Shown here: piece by piece, positions 36,916 through 48,555 of the stretch
Position numbering within the stretch: position 1 is the first letter of the stretch
Layout: the number at the start of each line of letters is the position of its first letter
Source of the DNA: Trileptium ribeirensis
Taxonomy: Eukaryota; Nematoda; Enoplea; Enoplida; Thoracostomopsidae
NCBI GenBank assembly: GCA_030248225.1
Contig: JASANE010021112.1
Coordinates: forward strand, 1-64,000
DNA: 64,000 nt
Reading direction: 5' to 3'
Position numbers and translations under genes: made by a program
The notes under the pieces: model-generated
Seen by the model: the letters and a program-made list of their open reading frames with translations, nothing else
Told to the model about the DNA's origin: nothing
Databases searched by the model: none

Positions 36916-38144
36916 CAACTGGAGATATCGTGTCTCATCTAGTTTGCTATATTCCAGGGCATCGGTTTTGGCTGCGTTATGATCTGACTCGGTAAAAGAT
37001 GCTGACTTCAAAACGACATAATAGACCCACGGAAAGTCCTTTATTGCAAAATTATGTTATCAATCACTGTAGGACGAAATGGTGACAAAAAGAGGTTTCC
37101 TAAATTCAATAATTCGCCAAATACTTTGTCCACAAACAGGGGGTTTGCGTTGTATTTTTTGCAAAATTCCAAGCAGCTGATTTTATTGGATGTTTCTCCC
37201 CTGACAGCCTCATTTCCGGAACACGGCATAATATGCTGCGATTATCAAGTTTGTCAAGCCAGGTCTCTACAATACAACCATGTCCTTATTTAGAGTTGTC
37301 CTTAGTGTTGTTGTATAGCTGACAACCGGGCTCCAAAATATGGTAGAAAGTGTGACCCGTTTAAGCGGTGGAGCTGCGGGTGGCCAGAACCGTTGTTTTT
37401 TGCCGTCGCCAGCGTGTCTAATGCGGTTTGTCTCACGGCTACACTGCTGGTGCTTTCGTATTATTTTTTTGGTTGATTTGTATGATAGTGTCAGCCTAGA
37501 ACTGATATGATAAAAAATTTCATTCTAGGCAAAAGCTTTCGGCTGTTGCATAGACGGAGGACGTTCTCGCCGCACCAACTTCCGTCACTCTTTCTTGCTT
37601 TTATTTGCCGACTCGGTTGCACACCTTACTTACTAGGATGCTAATTATTGTTGTCTGATTTGTGATTGTTTTCATTTGTCGTAATTCGTTAAAATAGTAA
37701 CTTGTTGCTTTTGTTCAGTTGCTATTGCTGTTTTCTGTTAAATATTTGGTGAGTATTTTGTGTTCTATTATTATTGGATAAAGTAAAGAAGCTATTATTT
37801 AATATCGCTGTATTATAGCGTTTTCAGAAATAGTTTACGGCGGTGGAAAAGATGCGGTTTCGTAGATAATGTTAGTCGCCAAGGTTTAAATAAAAATTGG
37901 CAGATAATCTACCTAGCTTTGAATGCCACTACCAACAGTAGTATGCCTTGTACTGTTACGGAATCTATTTTAGGTCGTGGTTTATATCAGAAAAGTTTTC
38001 TGCACAGTCACCAACAGAATTAACTACTGCAGGTAGATTCATTAAAAATTACAGGCACACGAAACTCATTTCATTTAAACACGCGCACACGCAAATGCTC
38101 TTAGATGCGGAGTTTCAACAGTGGGCCTATATGGAGGAATTGTG
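36916..38144. other. Downstream of FZR, nothing recognised
   Basis: AT-rich spacer; no clear AATAAA close after the FZR stop was found. Short open frames here show no family features. Confidence 0.4.
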
Positions 38145-38600
38145 AATATTTTTTATCTGTCGCTGTCATTCATAACATCTTCCAGTGGGTGGATTTCAAT
38201 AATTTTTTGTTCGGTAGAAAACGTAATGATGCTGCGCCCTATTGTTGAACGCGAACAGCCGTGACCCCATCCTTCGAGTCAAATTGGCACAAGAAGTTCT
38301 CAAGGTACAGTGCCAAATCTAACTATGCGTGTACTACTATTTCACAGCCCATATCTCGCGACGCTAACATCCAATCGAAGAAAGGAGAGCACCATGCAGA
38401 ATCAGCTCACCACAACTTTGCTGAACAACACTCATTGTGGGAATACTCCATAAGCCGCGGTGAGCCCGAATATCGATTTTTCAAATTTCGGTAGGTTAGT
38501 ACTTGTTTTTACCCTACAAGGAGAGTCTGTTTAGAGTTCAACTTGACTATACTACACTTTTCATGGAATTTCGAGTGTTTCTGGTCGACAAACCTATTTT
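38145..38600 (+). repeat. Dispersed repeat copy related to palindrome P2
   Basis: Diverged match to 50620-51080 in the right arm of P2. Shared words in the same order: CTGTCGCTGT/CTGCCGCTGT, GGTGGATTTC/GGACGGATTTC, TGACCCCATC, CAAATTGGCAC/AAAATGGCAC, CATATCTC, TTTTTCAAATTTC, CTTGTTTTTACC. It shows that the P2 sequence is a repeat family also found outside the palindrome. Confidence 0.65.
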
Positions 38601-38629
38601 CGAAACTTGTCTTACTTGACTTATTAATT

Positions 38630-39235
38630 TGAACTACAAGTGGTGAATGTAGTAGGCGTCCTATGCACGTCCCTCACGAAAGCTCGCCATTGTACTCGAA
38701 TAAGCGCCAATTCGTAAGCCACATAAACTGGGTCTTGCCGTTCACGAGTGCTTCGTGAACTCTGATGAAGATCGTCGGTGAGATGTTTTGTTAGGTGAGT
38801 TTTGGCGCCGTTGGAGGAGATCGCCATGTCGTAGGCCGTTTGCACAAAACACGTTTTATGCATCACGATTAGTGAACATGTCTGCGCTTTCTCACCATGG
38901 CTTCGACCGTTGGCTGCCCGCAACATCTGTGCCGAAGTACACTGTTCGTTATTTTGTGTAACAAGCTAACATCCAAGATAGTTCCGAGCCAGCGCATCAA
39001 GTATACTTCAAGTTTCGTTAAATCCGCACTTGAGTAAATACGCTATTCGGCGTCGTATAACAGTGATGGTATTACTGTGCTATTGGAGACAGTCGTCTTT
39101 AGACTCGTCATATCGCTTCGGCTGAATAGGAGCTTCACTAATCGCGCAAAGTTGGTGCTGCGACTGCCTTGGTCTATTTGGTGCTGATTTTTTACACCAA
39201 GTTTATTGGCGTTGTGGTGCAGACGTTGCAACCAT
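38630..39235 (-). mobile_element. LINE reverse transcriptase C-terminal remnant
   Basis: Minus-strand translations give NFARLVKLLFSRSDMTSLKT and STVIPSLLYDAE (39043-39231), then further on HLTDDLHQ and RVQWRAFVRDVHR (38624-38926). These are the RT C-terminal and tail blocks of LINEs (the 'TVIPSLLYGAE' and 'WRAFVRDV' types). Frames are interrupted, so it is dead. Confidence 0.65.
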
Positions 39236-39791
39236 GACTGGAGCTGAAGCTATGCTTCTCCAAAAAAACCGAGGTAGTTCAATCTTAAATGAATTTTTCA
39301 AGCTAATTTATTGTGGAGTGCTGGTCATGAAAATGAAATTATTTTGCCTTTAAGTTAATCAGAAATCGAGTTAAGTTAAATTTCATTACCCTACGTTAAC
39401 TGCACGCAGAGTTTAATACTAACACCAAACACACCATTGCTTCATTTATGACTCAGTGGAATGGTGTTAGCTTGTCACGGGATAATGTCGCAACTTCGAA
39501 TCCAGGACGGAGAGTTCCTAGAAAACATTGTGAACACATTTTAATTTCAAATATTTCCTATAATTTGTATAGTATATAACGTATCCTACAAAATCAAAGT
39601 GAAGCCGCTATATTTCGTATCCAGGATTAATGATCAGGTGTGCTATGTTCATGCACATAAGGACTACATGGATATTTTACTCTATTAAACATGACGTAGA
39701 GATAAGCTGCCTTCGTTAATGTTTTGCTGTCAATGTCGCTGTTATGTTTCTGTGTCATTGGATACGGTTTTATTAAGAAATACTACCACTA

Positions 39792-39849
39792 GCCCGGAGT
39801 GGCTCAATGGTATACCGTCGGACTGCGACTCATAGGTTCAATCCTACAG
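39792..39849 (+). repeat. tRNA-like SINE head
   Basis: GCCCGGAGTGGCTCAATGG resembles the 5' part of a tRNA with an A-box, and GGTTCAATCC a B-box. The anticodon-arm region is about ten bases too short and the 3' side does not pair with the 5' acceptor strand, so it is not a functional tRNA. It probably marks the 5' head of a tRNA-derived SINE whose body would run toward about 40.1 kb. Confidence 0.55.
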
Positions 39850-40157
39850 GGGATTTGTCTTCACGCACGAGTTTGTACGCAAATTTTTCCAGGATTGGTT
39901 CTTGGAGAGATTATTCTAAATTACTTAACTATTACTTGGACGTTCCTTATGCAAACTCATTATTGGCTAATAACGTTCAGCTCGGACCAATTATATATAC
40001 CGCCGTTTTTTTTAATATTTACACCTACGATTACCTTATAAACTATTTGACCGACCGCGAAGAGACAATAGAGAACTTAGCATTCATACGCGTTTTGAAA
40101 CATTTGAAACATCAAATTTGTTGCCGGTATTAGTTCAGTTTAGGTCAATATACAAGT

Positions 40158-40363
40158 AAGTTAGTCGGTAGCGAAGATAAGTCCTTCCAGGCTGATTTTA
40201 GCAAAATATAAATTTCCTACTAATTATGACCTTTATATGTCCTAATGGTTATCGTGCAGAAAGTTAGTCGGTAGCGAAGATAAGTCCTTCCAGGCTGATT
40301 TTAGCAAAATATAAATTTCCTACTAATTATGACCTTTATATGTCCTAATGGTTATCGTGCAGA
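40158..40363. repeat. 103-bp tandem duplication at the outer edge of P2
   Basis: Two nearly identical units (40158-40260 and 40261-40363), starting AAGTTAGTCGGTAGCGAAG. The left arm of palindrome P2 begins at the end of the first unit (about 40245); the right arm has only one unit, ending near 52097. Confidence 0.92.
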
Positions 40364-40569
40364 CAACATTAGGTAGTTTATTTTCGCGGCCATCACCCTA
40401 AAACAGTCAGTATACAGGTTTTCAATACATTCCTAGGGGTGTGACTTTGCTTAAACTACACTACAATTTATGCCAAAAACATGCACAACTTTATATAGGC
40501 AAATTTAGCAGTGTAATGTAATAAATTTCCATCAATATACAAACATAATTTATTATACTAGTAACAAGC

Positions 40570-41470
40570 AAACGAGGGTAAAACGGAGGGAGGGTGGTTT
40601 CATTTTAAAATTATTTTGTTTAATGACCTGTAACAAGATGTGTTTGATGAATATACCATCCTAAAACCTCTGTAACGCTGAAATCATCGAAAATCCTGAA
40701 ACCTCGTCGACCCCAAACACATCGAAAACAACTGACAACTCATCAAGTATTTGTGCTGGTCTCTAGATAACCAAACCATAGTATTCAGCCTACCGGAAGA
40801 CGTATATAATTCTTGAATGATCTATATGCGACAGGTAACCAAATAACGTAATACAGAATATTTTCTGAAAATTGGGTTCAGTGACCCTCAACACATTGAA
40901 ACTTATATTAAAAGGCATGAAATATGCAAGCTGGACTTTAGATAACTAAACCATCGTACTCAGCCCACCGAAAAACGAATATAGACAATTCTTTATGACC
41001 TGCACTAAACATGTAACCAAACAACTGAAGAGAGACTATATTCTGAAAATCAAATGCATTGACCCTAAATCCATGGAAAACCAATTAAATATGCACCGTG
41101 GACACTAGATAACTAAATAATTGAATTCATCTTTAAGAAATACCTATATATAAACCATTCTTGGTGCCATGCACGCAACACACAATCAGACAAGTGAAAA
41201 AGCACATTTTAAAAATCAAGTTCGTCGAGCAAAAAACCTTGAAACCCCAATGAAAGGTATTATTACAGTCATGTTGTACTCTAGATAGCAAACCCATCGT
41301 ATTCAGCGTGCTTGATAACATAATGCATTCATTGAAAGGTAAAAACAAGCAATAAGGAGGGGAAATTTGAAAAATCGTTATTTCTGGCAAAGGGACTTTA
41401 AGACCAATATTCAGCCCCACAGCGGCCCAGAGAATGGCCCTCAAAAATGTCTTGATCAACAAAGTTGTAG
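40570..41470. repeat. Satellite-like repeat of about 170 bp, group 1 (P2 left arm)
   Basis: The landmark TAGATAACYAAA occurs at about 40764, 40939, 41105 and 41282 (spacing 166-177). Each is followed by a TATTCAG-like and an 'AAACAC'-like segment. The group starts with CGAGGGTAAAACGG at 40573 and the TGTTTGATGAATATACC motif. Confidence 0.8.
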
Positions 41471-42599
41471 ATCTCGATGACCTGATTCTGTGTAGTCGAT
41501 GCGAAGCATGTGTTGTGAGATATGGACTGCAAAAAACTGGTAACCGTATGGCTTAAACGAATCCTTTAAAACCGTTTTGTGCCATTTTGACCTGGGTGAT
41601 GGGGTCAGAGCTATTCGTGCTCAACTAAACGGCACATCGTCGTCACTTTTGTTATCCAACCAAAAATTTGACGAAATCCGTCCACCTAAAAATGAGTTAT
41701 AAATCACAGCGGCAGACAAAAAAATTTTTTCGATTTCCCTTCCTAGCGAAGTCAGTGGAAACTCCACTCGCATCGCTCGTTCCGTTTGAAAAATATTACG
41801 TAGTAATAATGCGCAGGAAACTAGAATGTGTGGTACAGCATAATATAATAATTATATATATACATTGTATTACACATACACAAATATGTACATAGTATCT
41901 GCGGGTGTCCAAACATCAAAATTTTAAAGGGCGCTCTAATCTTAGGCTTCAGCTCCCACCCGTACACAGTAAAAGCTTTCCATGTACTCGCTTCCCCTTT
42001 TGTCGATCAAACCAAGTAGTCCGCAAAATTGTGGAATAACTTAAAACGTTCGTTTACAAAAATAATATACGATATGCCCATTCCATACAATAAGTTCCTC
42101 CCCGGACATCAGCCGGTCGGTTGAAACAAAAAACAGGCTGCTTTAGATTGATATGCGAGAATCAAAGAACGTATTGTAGTTCAAAATGCCAAAACTCCAC
42201 CGAATGGCTATTTGCAATTATTATAGTTCCAGTTCAAAATTTTAGTTGTAACAAAAGTCACCTCCTAATTTTTTTTTTACAATAACACTGAGGGAATGAC
42301 CTGAAGGAGCCTAAAATTTTTTATTGACAGTGTAGCATGGAACCCAATTTTCATGGGCCTCTACCTTCCCTGCGAAGTAAAATGTTGCCTAATGAGTATA
42401 CAATTTAGTCTGGATACCACCAAAATGAATAAACAAACGTCCATTTTTGAGATATCACAAGGATGGTAAAACATCAAAAAACCCGTTACAACTTTATAAC
42501 GCAATATGACAAGTCTTTGTCAGTCCAATTACTTGGGTCCACTATATCAGTAAAGTCTCTCACATAACTTGATTTCTGACCACATGTTTCGCAATTCAC

Positions 42600-43210
42600 T
42601 TAGGAAATGAGCCAATTAAACGCGACTAGTATTTTCAGCTCTTCATGCTAGAGTTAATTTGTGTCGTGTAATATTTGATAAACTCAAAACGGCGCGAGTG
42701 ATCGAACCCGAGACGTATGAATGAAACCTGCTTATGCAAACTACTGAGCTATGTAGGAGCTGTTGCTAGGTTCCTTAAGAAACCACACATTGCGATCGAA
42801 TAACAACGCCCGTGCAAACGTATAATAGTATACGACAAATTCAGTAAATAAACGACTCACGGCGTGCGTTACGTCCATTTAGACCTAGTGAGCATGAAAA
42901 GATTAGCTATATGATTGGCAATAATCAACACTCTCATGCTCGAATTATTAATTTGTGTATCGTACAATGTTTGACAAACTCAAGCCGGTGCCAGGAAGCG
43001 GATCGGAGACGTACGGGTGAAAGTTGTGTACGCAAACTACTGAACTATCTGAAAGCTATTGCTCGGTTCCTTAAGGAACCTCACAACGCGAGCGAATAAC
43101 AACGCACGTGCAAACGTACAGCAAACGACAAACTCAGTAAACACAACGACTCATAACGTATCTTCGATCCATTTGAATCTAGTGGGCATGAAATGATTAA
43201 AGATAATTGG
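42600..43210 (-). repeat. Two tandem units of about 300 bp with tRNA-like heads (left arm)
   Basis: Mirror of 49136-49745. Each unit has a segment resembling a tRNA promoter; the unit nearer 42.7 kb reads TAGCTCAGTAGTTTGCG..GGGTTCGATCA on the minus strand, matching A-box and B-box. It looks like a tandemly duplicated tRNA-derived SINE. Confidence 0.65.
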
Positions 43211-43239
43211 GTAGTGCACTGCATTACAACAATACTTAC

Positions 43240-43377
43240 TTTAGGCCTAGTATCGATAACGTAAAGCTCGGAAGATTGATCACCATTTGTGGCAAGGATG
43301 TGCTCGAACAGCTGTTCGTCCTCCAAACAACGAGCACTAAAGCCAGCTAGTGGTTGACTGCAACGAGTGATTGACGC
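43240..43377 (-). pseudogene. MTMR-like exon 2 copy, left arm
   Basis: Identical over all 138 nt to the right-arm exon at 48969-49106, with the same splice signals (acceptor AG before 43377, donor gtaagt at 43249-43244). By itself it is intact, but the companion exon in this arm (45139-45268) is frameshifted, so I call the locus a pseudogene. Confidence 0.8.
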
Positions 43378-43794
43378 CTAGAATAGTTGTAAATTAAAAC
43401 AATACTAAGTGTGCATGTTATTCGGAAGCCAACAATTGCCGTCCTTACAATACTAAGAAGTGCACAGCTCCTCAGTGAGCCTCTAAGGTTTCCGTTGACG
43501 GCTTTATGTAGGTACACAGTACGCATCGTTTGTGATATTTATTTCGCTCGGAAACTATAAATTAAATTCATTCCGTGTCCACAGCAAACAGCTGCGCAAA
43601 TTAACGCTTTAGTCCCCGTTTATAGTATATCCACACAGTTCGTCAGGGGTTTGGAGTTTTCGGCCTGTTTCATTTGCAATAGAATTAATTTCACAATAAT
43701 ATGCTCTAACCCGTCTTGCAATCTGTAAAAATTTAAATATTATAGTCGCGGACAAATGCAAGTACACACGCGGAACGATGTACAAAAAACGCAG

Positions 43795-44215
43795 TACGAC
43801 GAAATTGCGTTGGACGCAGACGGACGAGATTCGTAGGGCGCCGCTGGAAGCAGTTTCGTCTGGATGCAAACAGAGGAGATTTTGAAGGCAGCGGCAGGCG
43901 CAGGTTCGTCTGGACGAAAACGCAGTTTTAGAGATTTTGTAAGGCGCTGGCGGTATGACAGTTTTGTCTGTACGCGAACAGACAAGATTTTGTAAAGCAC
44001 CGGCGGACGCAGTTTCGTCTGCACGCGAACAAAGAAGATTTTGGTAAGGTGCCGGCGGTGGTACCCAGTTTCGTCTGGACGCTAAACGCACGATATTTTG
44101 TAAGGTGCCGGTGGACTAAATTTTCGTCTCGACGCGGACGGCCAAGATCTTGCAAGGCCCCCGCGGACGTAATTTCGACTGGTCGCAGACGGAAGCAATT
44201 TCTTATGGCAGCATT
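43795..44215 (-). repeat. 51-bp minisatellite (left arm)
   Basis: Mirror of the right-arm array. The unit core read on the minus strand is CAGACGAAACTGCGTCCGCC then TTACAAAATCT. It lies in the MTMR-like intron. Confidence 0.88.
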
Positions 44216-45080
44216 TTCGCCCAAAAATAGGTGGACGGTATTCTTTCTGGGACTGTAACGAACATGATTGGGTTTGTCATTTTGCGCATTACTTTTGTAT
44301 GAGACTGTAATTTATTGCTGTATAAAATTATATTTCAAGAAAAATTCATTTAAGATTTAACTAATACTTTTAAACATTTTCAGGCACCATATTTTATTTT
44401 ACATACTATTGTAACAGTCGCAATCCATTTCGTTACGTCTGTAAATTGACAAAAATTTCAAATTTCACCATTTAAATTCATTAAATGAAACGTTAAAAAT
44501 TTTTTATTTCACGTATAATTTTCATGTAAAAACTGCTCAAATTACAAAAAATTATAGCTTTTAGTACAGTTAGAATCAGAATAAGACAGTGCACATAAAA
44601 TCAATGCAGACGAAATCGAACGATATTGCAATCGATCCATGTTCGCTTAAAGGAATCGTTAAATTAAAAATGCAAACGATACATCTTCATAATTATCAGG
44701 AGTCTTCAATTTTAACGTAATCGAAATTGGTTAAATTAATATAGTAATTTTGATTTAAACGAAAAGAATCGAAATCGAACTAAATTTGTTTCAATTTTGG
44801 AGTACTTAATTCCTACTGTAACCACATATACAACATTATTCGGTTCTTCCTCCCAAATCTAACTTCATATCTCCTACAATCAACCTCGAGTATATATTAT
44901 CCTAACGTTTGTTGAAGATAAAGATTATTTTCAATATAATTCATTTCTCTTAACTACATATACAACATTATTCAAGTTCTTCCAAATCTAAGTTCATACT
45001 CGTATCAATCAACCTCGAATAAAACATTATCGTAACGTTTGTTGAGATAAAATTATTTTCAATATAATTCATTCCTCTTA
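44216..45080. other. Intron-like AT-rich segment with a diverged 126-bp duplication (left arm)
   Basis: AT-rich sequence ending in two diverged units (about 44820-45080; landmark TAACGTTTGTTGA). In the right arm the matching units are identical to each other. Confidence 0.6.
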
Positions 45081-45138
45081 ACTGTTACACAAGTATTCCA
45101 TCTTGAAAATAAAAAATAAGCATTCGCTTATGACTTAC

Positions 45139-45268
45139 CTGTGTTGGTGAATAGAGACATAACATAACTGGAAGGCGATTTTTACTACGGTAAACGGGAT
45201 GACGCCAAGAGTAACATTGTTGGCGTAGAGCCCGGTACAAACAGGCATTCAGGATAAGTATCACAAAG
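45139..45268 (-). pseudogene. MTMR-like exon 1 copy, left arm, frameshifted
   Basis: 130 nt against 129 in the right arm. Codes CDTYPECLFVPG and TPTMLLLASSR, then a one-base gain (CGTTTACCG against CGTTTTCG) brings TAG TAA into frame. About seven substitutions also separate it from the right-arm exon. Splice sites are kept. Confidence 0.82.
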
Positions 45269-45399
45269 CTAAAATTAAAAATATTTTAGTAGTTATTATA
45301 TTCAGTCAAGTAAATTACACAATACTATAAGCTATAAAAATACATCAAACAGGTAATTTTTCACGAGCTATAATACTGAATAAGAAAATTATTTCGCAT

Positions 45400-46060
45400 A
45401 GCGAGGGCGAAAAGGAGCGAGCGTGGTTTCATTTTGTAAGTCACAAAGTTTCGTTTAATGACCCTTAACAGGGTGACTGTTTGATGTATATACCACCCGA
45501 AGACCTCTTGAACCTGAACCCATCGAATATCCTTAAACCACGTTGACCCTAAGCACATCTAAAACAACTGACAAAGCGTCGAGTATTTGTGCTGGTCTCT
45601 AGATAACCAAACTATAGTATTCAACTTACCGGAAACCTATACAGACAATTATTCTTGATGACGTGCATGCAATACATAACCACACAAATGAAGCTAGACT
45701 ATATTTTGCAAATCTGGTTCATTGACTTTAAACACATGAAAGGCAAGAAATGTGCACGCTTGACTGTAGATAACCAAAATCATTGTATGCATCCTACGCA
45801 TAGATCCTATTAGATAATTCTTGATTCCCTGCACGCAATACATAGTCAGACAAATGAAAACGCGCTATATTTTGAAAATCGGGTTCGACTACTTTAAAAA
45901 CATTTGAAACCCCAAGAAATGGTATAATATAGTCATGGTGGACTCTAAATAGCAAAACCATCGTCTTCAGCGTGGTTGATAACCTAACGAGCACTCACTG
46001 TAAGGTAAAAACAAGCAATAACAGGGCTAAATTGAAAAATCGCTATTTCTATCAAAGGGT
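45400..46060. repeat. Satellite-like repeat of about 170 bp, group 2 (P2 left arm)
   Basis: Same organisation as group 1: CGAGGGCGAAAAGG at 45402, then TGTTTGATGTATATACC, then TAGATAACCAAA-type landmarks near 45600, 45768 and 45944. Confidence 0.78.
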
Positions 46061-46074
46061 CGACGAACCATATT

Positions 46075-46326
46075 CGTGCCCAACGCGGGCCAAGTAGTGT
46101 TCCCACAAAAAATTCGTAGAAGTTGTAGATTTCAGTGAACTGATTCGACGATGTTTAAAATGTACGAAGCAACAAAAGCAGCATTTAGTCCAGCTTAGTC
46201 AAGCCTATATACGAAACATCAGCTTGGTGGCCTCGACACTCCTGAACAACACTCTTCCCGATTAACACTTGAAAACCGCTTCAGAGGTATAACAAAGTCA
46301 TGTTGATCTAGACATAACCATAATGT
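46075..46326. other. Palindrome P2 loop (about 250 bp)
   Basis: Unique spacer between the arms. It contains text similar to the dispersed repeat (GATTTCAGTGAACTGATTCGA) and no gene. Confidence 0.75.
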
Positions 46327-46339
46327 ATATGGTTCACCG

Positions 46340-46980
46340 ACCCCTTGGCAGAAAGACCGACTTTTCAATTTACGCCGTGCTATTGCTTGTTTTTACCTTA
46401 CACTGAGTTCCTATTAGATTATCAAGCCCGCTGAATACGATGGTTTTGCTATCTAGAGTCCAACTTGACTAATTATATCCATTTATTGGGGTTTCAGGGG
46501 CTTTACGGTCGATGTAATAGATTTCCAGAATGTCGCGTTTTCATTTGTCTGACTATGTATTGCGTGCAGGGAATCAAGAATTAGGATGGCATACAGATGA
46601 TTTTGGTTATCTACAGTCAAGCGTGCACATTTCTTGCCTTTCATGTGTTTAAAGTCAGAAAACGACTTTGCAAAATATAGTCTAGCTTCATTTGTGTGGT
46701 TATGTATTGCATGCACGTCATCAAGAATAATTGTCTGTATAGGTTTCCGGTAAGTTGAATACTATAGTTTGGTTATCTAGAGACCAGCACAAATACTCGA
46801 CGCTTTGTCAGTTGTTTTAGATGTGCTTAGGGTCAACGTGGTTTAAGGATATTCGATGGGTTCAGGTTCAAGAGGTCTTCGGGTGGTATATACATCAAAC
46901 AGTCACCCTGTTAAGGGTCATTAAACAAAACTATAACTTACAAATGAAACCACGCTCGCTCCGTTTCACCCTCGCTTGCG
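46340..46980. repeat. Satellite-like repeat, mirror of group 2 (P2 right arm)
   Basis: Reverse-complement landmarks GGTTATCTAGAG near 46773 and GGTTATCTACAG near 46605, ending at CCGTTTCACCCTCGC near 46961-46975. Confidence 0.78.
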
Positions 46981-47106
46981 AAATACATACTAGTATTCAG
47001 TATTATAGCTCGTGAAAAATTACCTGTTTGATGTATTTTTATAGCTCATCGTATTGTGTAATTTACTTAACTGAATATAATAACTACTAAAATATTTTAA
47101 TTTTAG

Positions 47107-47235
47107 CTTTGTGAGACTTATCCTGAATGCCTGTTTGTACCGAGCTCTGCGCCAACAATGTTACTCTTGGCATCATCCCGTTTTCGTAGTAAAAATCGCC
47201 TTCCAGTTTTGTCATATCTCTATTCACCAACACAG
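47107..47235 (+). CDS. Myotubularin-related (MTMR6/7/8-like) exon 1 of 2 seen
   Basis: 43 codons, acceptor ttttag at 47106, donor gtaagt at 47236, phase 0. Encodes LCETYPECLFVPSSAPTMLL then SSRFRSKNRLPVLSYLYSPT. This is the segment after the PH-GRAM linker at the start of the myotubularin phosphatase domain (the 'CxTYPxxLxVP' and 'FRSKGRxPVLSY' blocks). Myotubularins are membrane 3-phosphoinositide phosphatases. It continues directly into the exon at 48969. The catalytic CSDGWDR exon and N-terminal GRAM exons were not found in the window, so this is a fragment of a gene or of a processed-out duplication. Confidence 0.9.
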
Positions 47236-47292
47236 GTAAGTCATAAGCGAATGCTTATTTTTTTATTTTCAAGATGGAATACTTGTGTAACA

Positions 47293-47544
47293 GTTAAGAG
47301 AAATGAATTATATTGAAAATAATCTTTATCTTCAACAAACGTTAGGATAATATATCTCGAGGTTGATTGTAGGAGTATGAAGTTAGATTTGGAAGAACCG
47401 AATAATGTTGTATATGTAGTTAAGAGAAATGAATTATATTGAAAATAATCTTTATCTTCAACAAACGTTAGGATAATATATCTCGAGGTTGATTGTAGGA
47501 GTATGAAGTTAGATTTGGAAGAACCGAATAATGTTGTATATGTA
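47293..47544. repeat. 126-bp perfect tandem duplication (right arm)
   Basis: Two identical units starting GTTAAGAGAAATGAATTATA (47293 and 47419). The mirrored left-arm units (about 44820-45080) have drifted from each other. Confidence 0.9.
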
Positions 47545-48119
47545 GTTACAGTCGGAATTAAGTACTCCAAAATTGAAACAAATTTCGTTCGATTTCGATT
47601 CTTTTCGTTTAAATCAAAATTACTATATTAATTTAACCAATTTCGATTACGTTAAAATTAAAAAACTAATTAATAATAAAAATGTTAGTTTGCGTTTAAT
47701 TTAACGAGTTCCTTTTAAGCGAACATCGATCGATTGCGATATCGTTCGATTTCGTCTGCGTTCGATTTTATGTGCACTGTCTTATTCTGATTGTAACTGT
47801 ACTAAAAGCTATAATTTTTGTAATTTGAGCAGTTTTTCCATGAAAATTATACGTGAAATAAAAAATTTTTAACGTTTCATTTAATGAACTAAAATGGTGA
47901 AATTTGAAATTTTTGTCAATTTACAGACGTAACGAAATGGATTGCGACTGTTACAATAGTATGTAAAATAAAATATGGTGCCTGAAAATGTTTAAAAGTA
48001 TTAGTTAAATCTTAAATGAATTTTTCTTGAAATATAATTTTATACAGCAATAAAATACAGTCTCATACAAAAGTAATGCGCAAAATGACAAACCCAATCA
48101 TGTCCGTTCCCGTCCAAAA

Positions 48120-48555
48120 GAAATTGCGTCCGCCGTGTTTGGGCGAAAATGCTCCCGTACGAAATTGCTTCCGTCTGCGACCAGTCGAAATTACGTCCGC
48201 GGGGGCCTTGCAAGATCTTGGCCGTCCGCGTCGAGACAAAAGTGCGTCCACCGGCGCCTTACAAAATATCGTCCGTTAGCGTCCAGACGAAACTGGGTCC
48301 GCCGGCACCTTACAAAATCTTCTTTGTTCGCGTGCAGACGAAACTGCGTCCGCCGGTGCCTTACAAAATCTTGTCTGTTCGCGTACAGACGAAACTGCGT
48401 CCGCCAGCGCCTTACAAAATCTCGTCCGTTTGCGTCCAGACGAACCTGCGCCTGCCGCTGCCTTACAAAATCTCCTCTGTCCGCATCCAGACGAAACTGC
48501 TTCCAGCGGCGCCCTACAGAATCTCGTCCGTCTGCGTCCAACGCAATTTCGTCGT
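48120..48555 (+). repeat. 51-bp minisatellite (right arm), about 8 units
   Basis: Unit text CAGACGAAACTGCGTCCGCC..TTACAAAATCT.GTC.GTTCGCGT, period 51. Because 51 is a multiple of three, several overlapping frames stay open on both strands (for example a 17-residue repeat like RRNCVRRCLTKSCLFAY). It lies between the two MTMR-like exons and is most likely intronic. Confidence 0.9.

Larger units (their letters stand above)
40245..46074. repeat. Palindrome P2, left arm
   Basis: Reverse complement of 46327-52097 (coordinate sums 92,340-92,400 along the arm). It carries pseudogene copies of two myotubularin-type exons, a 51-bp minisatellite, tandem SINE units and satellite units of about 170 bp. 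Some tracts (41.7-41.9 kb, 42.9-43.4 kb) are identical in translation to the other arm, while the inner 3 kb is more diverged. Confidence 0.95.

Noticed and set aside
39792..39849. Functional tRNA gene
   Set aside because: A-box and B-box are present, but the anticodon region is too short and the acceptor strands do not pair; better seen as a SINE head.
48120..48555. CRISPR array
   Set aside because: The repeat is contiguous without unique spacers, and the genome is eukaryotic.
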